Below are positions 8,731 to 18,836 of a stretch of 23,204 nucleotides of DNA, in pieces. The position numbers and the translations under genes were made by a program. The notes under the pieces were generated by a model. The model was not told the origin of the DNA. It did no database searches and worked only from the letters and a program-made list of their open reading frames with translations. The stretch covers positions 1-23,204 of the forward strand of contig JAYMSP010002630.1 of the NCBI GenBank assembly GCA_036897095.1. The letters are read 5' to 3'. The stretch comes from Plantago elongata (taxonomy: Eukaryota > Streptophyta > Magnoliopsida > Lamiales > Plantaginaceae). Position 1 is the first letter of the stretch; each line of letters opens with the position of its first letter.

Positions 8731-9515
8731 ATCAATTTTATTTTAATAAAAAATTTGTTACATAAACGCACCGTTAATTTGAGAAGCTAATCAAATTAGC
8801 TCGTTGGAAAAAAAACTACCAGACAAGTACCAACTAACTTTTCAGATACCAGCTACATTTTCAGCTAGTTTTGTTAAAGCCTTAATAAACTAACTTCCAA
8901 ATCAATCTTGTAAGTAGATACTAGACGAACCAATGAGTCATTAGAACCAATAGACTTGAATTGTTTATGAACAAGCATAAAAATCCTTTAATTTCTTATG
9001 TTTCGACAACTCGACGACACCTTACCCATATCAAATCGAGGAGTTCAAACTACACCATATCAAACGCATATGGGAGGAGCCGCATTTCTCATGAATTTTA
9101 ATATATCAACATACTATATATATTAATGAATCGTTTTTTAACTAAATGCAAATTTTAGTAACTTAATAGTTACAACTGTAAGTATCATCCATTTCTAAAC
9201 TAAGTACACACTACTAATAATGTGTTTGTCTGAACAATAAATGACCAATAATTTAACTTGGAAAGTGTACTCGTGTTATTAAAATTTTCAACACCTCTTA
9301 CATTAATTAATAAAAGCGGGAGTAGATGTAGGTTACTGTACTAACCCGACGAAACGATATTTAGTTATATGTGCCAAATAAACTTGAGATCGATGGTTTT
9401 AGATAAGTGTCTTTTCGAATGACATATGTTTCTTAATATAATATGTTGTCATATATTTCTTAATATAGTATGTATTCACATTGGACGAGCCTTGTTTTTT
9501 TAGATTAGAAGTTCT

Positions 9516-9605
9516 AAATTGGTCTACCGATTCAATAAAAATCCATGAGAAATAATAAAGAAATCCAGCTCAAAGGCCAAATTGGTCTACCGATTCAATA
9601 AAAAT
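9516..9605. repeat. 27-bp exact direct repeat, period 63
   Basis: The 27-bp word starting AAATTGGTCTACCGATTCAA is found at 9516-9542 and again exactly at 9579-9605, with 36 bp of unrelated sequence between. It is too long for a transposon target duplication and is probably a local duplication. Confidence 0.85.
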
Positions 9606-10530
9606 GATCCCGCATAAATTCAAATTAAAGATATTAATTTATTTTTTTTACAATCGTGTCCGTATGGGTAAAGTGTATTCCATAATCTTATGGACTTACT
9701 ATAACACTTGAAAAGGAAGTAAAACATGACATGTTAAGAACTAATAAAAACATTTTGTTATTTGTCATTAGGATAGAATTTCACTTATCCTTTGAACTTT
9801 AAATAATTATTTCTCAGATCATTTTACACGTACATTATATTAAATTGAAATTCTCACTTGATAGCTTGTGATTATATATTTAATTTTTTTAATTCATAAA
9901 TGATCAATAAATAATTTATTGTAAATATATCCGCAACAGTCAACAAGACATTATTTACTACAATACATATTTTCTTCACGTTTTCACCTACCGTAACCCG
10001 GTTATGTTTTCTATGTGATATATTCATAAGGCATTATTTACTACTACATGTTTTCTTTACATTTCAAACAATCATAATTTTAATCAGGTTAGCTATATAT
10101 CTTTAATGAAATTTAACTAGCGGTTGATTTAACCATTCATTTTTTATTTAAAGTGAGTTGAATGCTAACGTAATAGAGAACGACTGTGTTGTGTTGATAC
10201 ACGAGCAAAGTTTGTTTTTAACCAATCCTAAAAATTAAAATAACTTCCCCTGTCTCCGTCGATCCCTTGCGACTGTGAATTTTTTCGTCATCCATCTTCT
10301 GAAGCAGACGCACGATTGACTGGGACATTAAACTAGCACACTTTCCCTTACTGGTTTAATATATGATCTACTCCGTAAAGATGAATCACCAATTCCACTT
10401 TTCTTCATTCAATATTCATCAACTCATAACAATAATTCATTTGCAGACAAATAACCAAATCAGGTGCCGTGATATGATAATACACTACATAGTTGTCAAC
10501 TCAACTCTTTTCCCACTTCCAATCCTTCAC

Positions 10531-10537
10531 TATATAT
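10531..10537 (+). promoter_or_regulatory. TATA box of the cellulose synthase-like gene
   Basis: TATATAT starts 54 bp upstream of the ATG at 10585, after a C/T-rich stretch. A start site about 30 bp downstream would leave a leader of only about 20-25 nt. Confidence 0.5.
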
Positions 10538-10584
10538 TCAAACAAATCCTCAAATAAACTGCTAGCCAATCCAAAATATAGTAA

Positions 10585-13500
10585 ATGGCTGAAAAATTAT
10601 TAGATGCTCCACTTTTTGAAACCAAGAAAGCAAGCTTTAGCTTCATTTACAAGCTATTTGCTACTTCCAACTTTATCGGAGTGTTTCTGATTTGGATTTA
10701 CAGAGCTACCAGTGTTCCGGAAGATGGATGGCTTGTGTGGATTGGCATGTTTGCTGCAGAGCTCTGGTTTGGTTTCTACTGGATCCTCACTCAAGCTCAT
10801 CGTTGGAATCGGATTTATCGATATACCTTCAAAGATAGGCTCTCAGAGAGGTCTTACTCTAATCCATGTGTTTCCTTACTGTTATGATTCATTTCTGTAA
10901 CTTTTCTTGTTATGTATATATTCCCTCGCTTAAAAATGCAGTCCTTGTCAATAAATTACCGTGGTCTTGGTTAACCTTTTTATCATCGATATAGTTTAAG
11001 ATTAATCAGTGGTCAATGTTGGATATTCAGATGCATATACGAGGATCGGTACGATACGTGTCTGCATTGAGTTATGTTGTGTGACTAGCTAGTGCTTGAG
11101 CCATGGCTTCAGTTTGAACTTGAACTTGATAGAAGAGTTTGTGTCAAGACAACTGACAAAGTTTAGATCTACAGGAATGGACATTAAAATGTCATATCTT
11201 TAGACCAGATTAAGTTGCATTGATAAAAAATCAGTCAATGAAGAGTCAGAGCTAGGTAGAGTAGCGACTGTATTGTAATTTCCTTTGGCAGAGTTTTACT
11301 AGTCTTGATGGTGGAGTATATGATTTGAATGATGATGTAATTTTGTGAAGTTTTCATTAAATAGGTACGAAAATGATCTTCCCGGTGTGGATGTATTTGT
11401 CTGCACTGCTGACCCTACAATGGAGCCACCAATGCTGGTGATCAATACTGTATTATCAGTTATGGCATATGATTATCTACCGGAGAAACTAGCGGTATAT
11501 CTCTCTGATGATGCTGGTTCAGAACTTACATTCTATGCCCTATTGGAGGCATCACGTTTTGCTAAGCATTGGATACCATATTGCAAGAGGTTCGAAGTTG
11601 AACCTCGATCGCCAGAAGCTCATTTTAGGTCAGATACTGACGAGTATGAAAAAAATCAGACAAAACAGTTAGCCTCAATTAAGGTATTGGCTAACATTTC
11701 CGTACACTTGATGATTTTATATGTTTTAGATGAGCGTAGAGATGATTACAAGTTGGAAGCTTGATTAATTTTGTGATCTGTACATGTATGTGTGCAGAAA
11801 TTGTACAAAGACATGGAGAACAGGATTGAACTAGCAAAGAAATTTAGCAGTCTGTCCAAAAGTACTCTTTTGGATCATAGAGGATTTTCTAACTGGGATT
11901 CTCCTTCGTCTCGGGGAGATCATGACACAATACTGCAAGTAGGTGAATTGGCAACATGGACTAATTCGTAATCTACAAGCAAGTGCTTCTAAATTTCAAA
12001 CATCTTATTATGATTGTTACTTTAATGCAGATATTGATTGACAGAAGAGATACGGAAGCAAAGGACATTGAAGGATGCAGATTACCAACTTTGGTATATC
12101 TGGCTCGAGAGAAGCGACCCCAGCATTTTCACAACTTCAAAGCTGGAGCAATGAACGCGTTGGTGAGTGCCAATAAATAATCCCTGAGATCAAATTTAGA
12201 CAAAATTTATGCCTAATGCAGTACTGAATTCTTCAGATAAGGGTATCATCAGAGATTAGCAATGGAGCCGTAATTCTGAATGTTGATTGTGACATGTACT
12301 CGAACAATTCTCTCTCAGTCCGGGATGCACTTTGCTTCTTATTGGATGAGGAAAAGGGTCATGAGATTGCCTTCGTGCAGTTTCCACAGAATTTCCATAA
12401 CGTAACCAAGAACGAACATTATGGAGGCTCCCTTAGAGTGATAAGTGAGGTGAGCACGTCGGTTTTTCTTTTAAAAAACTACACTTTCTTTCACTTGTTT
12501 CTTGAATTACTTTGTGGCGTTATAGGTAGAATTTCACGGTTTGGATGGTTATGGAGGGCCTTTGTACATTGGAACTGGATGCTTCCACAGAAGGGACACT
12601 ATATGCGGAAGAAAGTTTACCGAGGGATCCCGGTTCAATTGGAAGGAATACAGCATGCTGGAGACAGGAGAAACTGTTACTGAATTAGAAGAAAGAACTA
12701 AAGAACTAGCAAGCTGTGCGTTTGAAAAAGATACTCAGTGGGGCTCTGAGGTTTGCTTCTTGAGACTTCCTTCAACACTTGAGATATTCACTAACAATTG
12801 AGAACTGGTTTGTTTCTTTTGTTAAATAATTATGTGGATGATTGAGATATGGAACCGTTCATGTGCAGGTTGGCTTAAAGTATGGATGTCCAGTCGAAGA
12901 TGTGATCAGTGGCTTATCAATTCAATGTCAAGGATGGAAATCAGTATACTTCAATCCACAGCGTAAAGGTTTCTTAGGTCTTGCCGGAACTACCCTTGAT
13001 CAAACGCTACTAATGCACAAGAGATGGTCAGAGGGAGACTTGCAGATTCTGCTGTCAAAATATAGTCCTGTATGGTATGGACTTGGCAGGCTGAATTTTG
13101 GTCTGGTGATGGGATATTGCGCGTACTGTCTCTGGTCTCCTAATTGCCTCGCATTATTGTTCTACTCCGTCGTACCCTCTCTTTATCTGCTAAAAGGCAT
13201 TCCCTTGTTTCCAGAGGTACTCCATTCTTCGCTTCAGATTATATTCTTTGCAATGTTTTGAAACAAACAGAGAGTTCTCAAGTCACTTTTATCTACTTAA
13301 TATTTGTTCGTTGCAAGAAGTGAACGTTGATGTGTTATGTGGAAATAATTCAGGTGTCAAGCTTCTGGATTCTTCCATTCGCCTATGTTACCGTAGCCGA
13401 GCTTGTTTACAGCATAGCAGAGTTTCTGTGGTCTGGAGGAACGGCTTTAGGCTGGTGGAACGAGCAGAGAATATGGCTGTACAAAAGATCAAGTTCCTAC

Positions 13501-13905
13501 CTATTTGCAGTGATTGACACCTGCTTGAAGTTACTAGGCCATTCTGATCCTGCGTTTGTGATCTCTGCTAAAGTGTCAGATCATGACGTGTTGCAAAGAT
13601 ACGAGCAAGAAAAGATGGAGTTTGGAGCCACTTCTCCTATGTTTTTCGTCTTATCATCGCTGGCAATGCTCAATCTGTTTTGTTTCGTCGGGAAACTGAT
13701 ACAAGTGATTTTGGCTGCGGAATTCGAATCTGTTTACAGAACCTTTGGCTTGCAGATTGTTCTATGTGGAGTTCTGGTTTTGATGAATTTGCCTCTTTAC
13801 AATGCTGCTTTTTTAAGGATGGACAAAGGGAGGATGCCTAGCTCTGTCACAATACAATCTGCTATGCTTGCTCTTTCTTTGTGTGCTTGTTATAGTTTGG
13901 TGTAA
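10585..13905 (+). CDS. CSLE: cellulose synthase-like protein E (family 2 glycosyltransferase)
   Basis: Eight exons with GT-AG introns: 10585-10850, 11365-11683, 11798-11938, 12031-12162, 12237-12449, 12526-12750, 12869-13216, 13354-13905, joining in frame to 731 aa, the usual CSLE length. The N-terminus has the PLFETK motif and two membrane segments (about 13-34 and 46-68). The catalytic domain follows, with SDDAGS (Asp137/138), VDCD (Asp303/305) and CPVED (441-443). About six membrane segments fill the C-terminal third (from about 500). Family members are Golgi/ER membrane enzymes using nucleotide sugars; the CSLE product is not settled for most plants, though some cellulose synthase-like proteins act on specialised metabolites. 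Odd: QxxRW, which binds the acceptor end of the chain, reads MHKRW (481-485), with Met for Gln. All exons are otherwise intact. CSLE is chosen over CSLG/CSLB because of PLFETK, VED and the [10 protein letters not shown] context. Confidence 0.95.
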
Positions 13906-14573
13906 ATTTTTGTAGTTCTTTCTACCTTTTCCATTCTTTGAGTTCTTTACTTCACTTCTAGATAAATTATCATGTACTATTACATTGTAACAAAATCACT
14001 ATGCTCCCAGACACAAAGTATACTTACTCATATAAAATTGATTTGATTGTTAACCCAATCTTAAGTAATTATCTTCCATTAGTATAGAGTATAGCAACTG
14101 ACAGAAAAAGATAATGTTTTAATACTAGATGAGTCAATTCAGTTGGACCCGACTTAATAATTCCTTGGATAAAAATTCTAACTGTCAATTACATTGTTAC
14201 AATTTACACTCTTACTCATAAACTAATTAACGATAATGATTATTTCATAGAAAATTTTCTAACACTAAATTTTTTTATAAAATGAATATTATAACTAAAA
14301 AGTCAAATGTGTCACAAATAATTTAAATCGCTATAACAATAACCATCATCAACAATATTGTGTTGTGTTATTCTAATTTGATCACTGACTCAAGCTAAAG
14401 GTTTGGCATGTCATAATCCGAGTTGGTTTCGATTTTCATTTACGAATTTCACACTGATATTTACCTAACACTACTAAGGTCCTCCTGTTCTCTCCATATA
14501 AAAACTCATTAATTTCAGTTGAAGTCCGTACATCAACGAAGAGAATAAAGCCTAACAAGTTGAATACTGGACT
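13906..14573. other. 3' flank of the CSLE gene and AT-rich spacer
   Basis: The first about 150 bp should be the 3' untranslated region; it is T-rich and then carries ATAAATTATC-like AT blocks. No other gene or clear repeat seen before the MITE. Confidence 0.45.
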
Positions 14574-14581
14574 CCTCCAGC

Positions 14582-14764
14582 TAGGGATGTATGTGGGCGG
14601 GTGGCAAGTGACTTAGTCCGCATCCACCACCCACCCGCTTGAAGCGGTTTATTAAAAATTTGACCCACGATAAATATATTTTAAAATTTCAATCGGCGGG
14701 TTCAATTTGCGATGGCTGGATTGGCGGACGACGCATACGGGTTTTTCTTTTATGTACACCTCTA
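14582..14764. mobile_element. hAT-type MITE, 183 bp
   Basis: The left end is TAGGGATGTATG and the reverse complement of the right end is TAGAGGTGTACA, a weak short terminal inverted repeat of the kind seen in plant hAT MITEs. The flanking 8-mers CCTCCAGC (14574-14581) and ACTCCAAC (14765-14772) agree at 6 of 8 positions, as expected of an old 8-bp hAT duplication. The interior is rich in GGGCGGGTGG / CCACCCGC words. It stands about 120 bp upstream of the G-box of the p24 gene. Confidence 0.6.
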
Positions 14765-14880
14765 ACTCCAACTATAATTTCTCACATCCACATGGTTCGA
14801 ACTCATCTAGTGAACAAAATATCTTCGTCAATTGGTTCAACCGTAGGTGGCGGTTCGGTTTTGATAAATAGTATAATATG

Positions 14881-14899
14881 CCACGTGGCAATATATAAT
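14881..14899 (+). promoter_or_regulatory. G-box and TATA box of the p24 gene
   Basis: CCACGTGG (14881-14888), a perfect 8-bp palindrome with the CACGTG G-box core bound by bZIP and bHLH factors, is followed by TATATAA (14893-14899). A start site near 14925-14935 fits the leader exon ending at 15082. The pairing is seen directly; its regulatory role is inference. Confidence 0.55.
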
Positions 14900-14924
14900 T
14901 GGCTGGCACTAAAGAAACCATGTC

Positions 14925-15577
14925 ATCACCACCTGTACATGAAATAACTTGCACCTGCAAGTAGTCGTCTTTGATTTTTTTTTCTTTTTGTTTGAGCAAA
15001 CCTGTGTGTGTCGTCTGGTTTAGAGTGTAATTTACCAACAAAATCCTTCCTTGTCCGAGAAAATTCAAAATCAGCAAACACGGTATGCAGTTCATCCAAA
15101 TTCGTCTTCACCTATATCTGATTGCTGTTAGTTTATCTTCTGATTGTATGCAATTTCTTATTCTTCATGTCTTATAGATTGATCAGCTTCCTTATTCAAT
15201 TTTCTGATTTAGCTTAGGTTTCTAGATTTTGATATTCCCTTTCCAGCTGATTTGTTAGGGTTTCTCGATTGCAATCACCATCAGATGCGATTGCTTGCTC
15301 AATGCTGTTATCTCCTAATTGATTTATTATTTTGAAATTTTGCTACTGATTTTGGTTTTGGGAGTTAACGGAGAATAAAAGGCACACATGCTTAATTTGT
15401 TTAGCGTTTTATGCTATACAATAAATCGATAGTGCAGGGAAAACTCTATTAACTTAATTCAACGAAAAAAGGTTTATTGGATGTGTTAGAGCATTGTTGT
15501 TTAGCATCATGTATGACTTTTTTCTTCTTCTTGTGGAGAGTGGAAATAATTAATGGATTTGTTGAATATGGATGCAG
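14925..15577 (+). other. probable 5' leader exon and leader intron of the p24 gene
   Basis: A leader exon from about 14925 probably ends at 15082 (ACACG|GTATGC). An intron of about 495 bp would then run to TGCAG at 15573-15577, directly before ATG 15578. The intron is T-rich and contains TTAGGTTTCTAG-like plant intron sequence. Donor and start site are inferred from consensus only. The p24 beta-2 start is placed at 15578; if this intron were not spliced, an in-frame ATG six bases upstream (15572) could be used. Confidence 0.45.
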
Positions 15578-17942
15578 ATGAGATTTTTATTGCCTCTGGT
15601 GGCTCTGCTGGTGATATTAGGGAGTGTTGGAGGAGCGTTTGGGATACGAGTCGTCATAGATAGAGAGGAGTGTTTCTCTCACAAGGTGGAATATGGACAG
15701 ACCGTACACTTCTCGTTTGTTGTGATCAAGTCTGAGAGGGCGTGGCATTACACCGAAGATGGAGTTGACCTCGTGGTAAGAAATCTCAACCACCAACCGC
15801 CCACTCCCAAAAAAGAAAAGCATGTACATGTGTAAATTTCAATACCCATTATTTCATTCTTACTTTGGCTGGTAGCAGAAAATTAGTTTAAGTATATCCC
15901 TGGAATTTTTAAAGATATGTACTTGCGTTTTTTTTTTTTTAGCTTAATATTGGATGTTGGTGGTAAATTTTTGTTATCGGGGGTGGGGGTGTGTGATAGT
16001 AGAAATGGATCTTTTTAACATAAGCATCCGTCCAAACTAATTTGCCAATATATAGAAGTTTCACTCAAATATTGGTATAATAGCCTAATGCATGTGTGCT
16101 GTGTGTTTTCTTTGAATAACTTAAGGTTATGAAAAGCTGGCAAAACCTACCTTTTGGTCCACTTTCTCTGAATCGTTATTGTAAAACTACTTTGATAGAT
16201 ATAATCAGTCCATATCCTCTACAACATAATGTAATCTTTTTGGATGTTTGTTATTGGTCATGTATTGTAATTTGTAAGGACTGTATTTGGTGTCAAAGGA
16301 AGTGAATAAGTTAGGACGAATGAAGGGCTAAGGTACTCTGATGTGTTGCCTTTACACTTGATGAATTAGGTATTAATGATTGAAATGAGTCTTTTAGGAT
16401 ATAGTATATTTTATAGATACGGTGTCCATTACTAAAACATAGGAGTACTAAAATGTTTCAAAATATGGTGCATTCTTAAAATTAAAATCATTGATGGGAA
16501 TTAGAATTGTGGATGTAATGATGCATATCAGGACATTTATTTTTGTGTAATTTTCTCAATTATTGCATTGACCTCCTAACCGTCTTAATAATATCAGGTA
16601 AAGGGACCGAATGGTGAACAGGTCCATGACATTCGTGATAAGATTAGTGAAAAGCACGAGTTTGTGGCTTATACTCAAGGAGTTTATCGGTTCTGTTTCA
16701 CTAACAAATCCCCTTATCATGAGACCCTGGATTTTGACGTGCATGCTGCCCACTTCTTATACCATGATGAGCATGCTAAAGATGGTGAGTTTCTTATCTT
16801 TACGATGGACTTTCTGTAGAATGCTTTATTTTGAGCATGTCTTAACTTAACTGTATAATTGGTGATGTGTGCAGAACATTTTAAACCTCTTTTTGAGCAT
16901 ATTGGAAAGCTAGAGGAAGCTCTGTACAATATACAATTTGAGCAACATTGGCTAGAAGCCCAGACAGATCGTCAGGCAATAGGTATATTGGCATTTACTA
17001 TACCATCTCATGGGTAGTTGTTTTATATATTTCGTCCTTGTTTCCCAATTATGATATTTGGTTTTCCTGTGGGTCAACGGCTATCAAAAGTGACTTGATT
17101 GTTTTCTCTCCCCTCACTTATATGTTTTACTGGTTCTTATCCGATGTTTCTGAGAGCTATATTTGGTATCTTGTAAATATTCTTACAAAAATAGAAGACA
17201 GCTGAGCTATATAATTTTCTTATCCCAAGCTCTGCTCAACATTTAGCAAAATGTTGTGATTGAGAATGAACTTCCCTCCTGTCTTTGGGTTCCTTGTGAT
17301 CCACTGTATGACTTTTATACACACAAACACATGCATACACACTTTCTTTTTTGTGTCTTCTCTTACTGGTCTTTAGAGCGAAGGTGAGATGACATTCTTT
17401 TAGGAAAGACCACATTTTGATGTACACTAGTGTAGTAGTGTGAACTTCCAAATCAACCCAGGTGTTAGAACATTGTTGCTCCTAATATTTAGAAAAAAAT
17501 AGGCTTTTTAAATACCTGAAATTTTTATTACTTGATCTGTGTTTTTTTTTTTTTTTAATAATCTAGAATCTTAATACTCTTGTTGCAAGTTGCAGCTCAT
17601 ATTGGGCTTCTGATATTTGGGCATGAGTTTACGTGCTACAACAATTCTTAGAAAACATTGTCTGACTTTCTTGCCCTATTACCTCATATACTTGGAGTAG
17701 GGTAATAGTTGTACTGAATACATATGGGAGTAGCTTGTTGGTTAAATAAATTTACCATGTGTCCCATGTCACACTACTGCTTATCTCCTTGTCTAAATAA
17801 AATTTCAGTGAACGAGAAAATGAGCAGAGGAGCAATTCACAAGGCCCTATTCGAGTCAACTGCTCTGATTTTTGCGAGTGGTTTGCAAGTCTACGTACTC
17901 AGGCGTCTGTTCGAGAGAAAGCTTGGAGCATCAAGAGTTTAA
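15578..17942 (+). CDS. transmembrane emp24 domain (p24) protein, beta-2 type
   Basis: Coding exons 15578-15775, 16598-16784, 16875-16982 and 17809-17942 join in frame to 208 aa; all introns are GT-AG. Residues 1-23 are a signal peptide (MRFLLPLVALLVILGSVGGA). The GOLD domain covers about 24-120, with the paired cysteines of the family at Cys32 (REECFSHK) and Cys99 (YRFCFTNK). A luminal coiled-coil region follows (HIGKLEEALYNIQFEQHWLE), then one membrane segment (about 177-196) and a short cytosolic tail LFERKLGASRV. p24 proteins are type I membrane cargo receptors cycling between ER and Golgi in COPI/COPII vesicles, forming delta/beta heteromers in plants. The FSHK, NKSPYHET and RKLG-SRV stretches point to the beta-2 branch. 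A residue seems to be missing near position 39 (EYGQTVH where I expect EYEGDT-H); minor. It ends tail to tail with the NOI gene. Confidence 0.95.
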
Positions 17943-18836
17943 CATTGTCATGGATATCAATCTACCTGCAGAAGGAATTATCTTGACCTTTTTCGGAGAA
18001 ACTCTGTAAATTTTCACATGCATTAGGTTACATTTACACATTTGATGTTGGTGTGATACACAATATCCACAGCTATGTGAAAGTGGAGGATTCCGGCACT
18101 AATTCACCATCCCTGTAGCAAAAGTTCAAAACTTTTATCTCATTTTTATTATGTTTTACTCAAACTGACGAATTTGTTGTATTTGCAAGTGTAGAACCAT
18201 CATTTGCAATTTTGCATTATGAACTACTACTACTAAGTTCGTTACACTTGCATATACAATAAGTCTGAACCCTTTTGCAAACTGGTGTACGCTTTTTTGT
18301 AGACGGTATTGGACCTAGGGTTTCATCAACGTCTTGTGTTAAAATGTTTGTACACATTGTAAGAATCTTACTACTACTACTACCTACCGGAGTGTTTCTC
18401 ATGACTACAGATTGTTGAGGAATATTTGTGAAGTAGTAGTAGTTCAATATCTGACCAAACTGAAACACCTAACTACACATAACTTTGAGAGTAGAATGTG
18501 TGTATTTGTTGGGAGAAGAAAAAGAGAGAAGCTTAAGAATATAATAATGGTGTTACATGAAAAATGAATATTGAGCAAAACGGTGTTTGACTGGAACAGT
18601 ACCCACAGAGCGCTTTACAGGTCACAAAGAAAAAAGAAAAAGAAAAGCAACTGCAAATTGGGTTTTAATGAATGATCCACGAAACAACATTTTCCTTTTC
18701 TTATCACAAAAGCAATTATACAGCACACAAGTTGAGCTGCTGTTATGGTGCCTATCTGCAGCACCAAAACAGACGCATATCCCCACTATTACAAATCGTC
18801 CAGTTTGGTATTTATCTTACACACAGCGAAAACAGG
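17943..18836. other. convergent intergenic region between p24 (+) and NOI (-)
   Basis: Both 3' untranslated regions should lie here. p24's runs right from 17943 and NOI's left from 18836. The middle holds the CTA/TAG trinucleotide inverted repeat. Open frames at 18217-18468 (-) and 18587-19045 (+) have no family resemblance, and the second overlaps the last NOI exon on the other strand. Confidence 0.5.
18221..18445. repeat. 14-bp inverted repeat of CTA trinucleotides spanning 225 bp
   Basis: GAACTACTACTACT at 18221-18234 is the exact reverse complement of AGTAGTAGTAGTTC at 18432-18445. A third CTACTACTACTAC block lies between at about 18370. Similarity does not continue outward, so a MITE is not supported. 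Confidence 0.65.

Larger units (their letters stand above)
8144..10530. other. gene-poor AT-rich intergenic region
   Basis: I find no coding region with family resemblance in this 2.4 kb. The small open frame at 8259-8441 is AT-rich noise. Content worth noting is limited to short duplications: 8683-8730, 9516-9605, a repeated CATAT(G/A)TTTCTTAATATA at 9422 and 9450, and a diverged repeat of about 40 bp beginning CATTATTTACTAC at about 9950 and 10033. The last 200 bp upstream of 10585 should contain the promoter of the cellulose synthase-like gene. Confidence 0.5.

Noticed and set aside
10712..10900. Second forward frame overlapping CSLE exon 1
   Set aside because: Out of frame with the conserved CSLE N-terminus; runs into intron 1.
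14772..15111. Minus-strand open frames over the p24 promoter and leader
   Set aside because: They overlap the G-box, TATA and leader exon of the p24 gene and show no family resemblance.
16556..16929. Open frames on both strands over p24 exons 2 and 3
   Set aside because: Shadows of the conserved p24 exons, whose true frame is set by the GOLD-domain motifs.
17236..17451. Minus-strand open frame inside p24 intron 3
   Set aside because: Intronic, no homology-like motif, Val/Cys/Tyr low-complexity stretch.
18221..18445. MITE defined by the CTA inverted repeat
   Set aside because: The inverted match is a trinucleotide run plus GAA/TTC only and does not extend; no target duplication.
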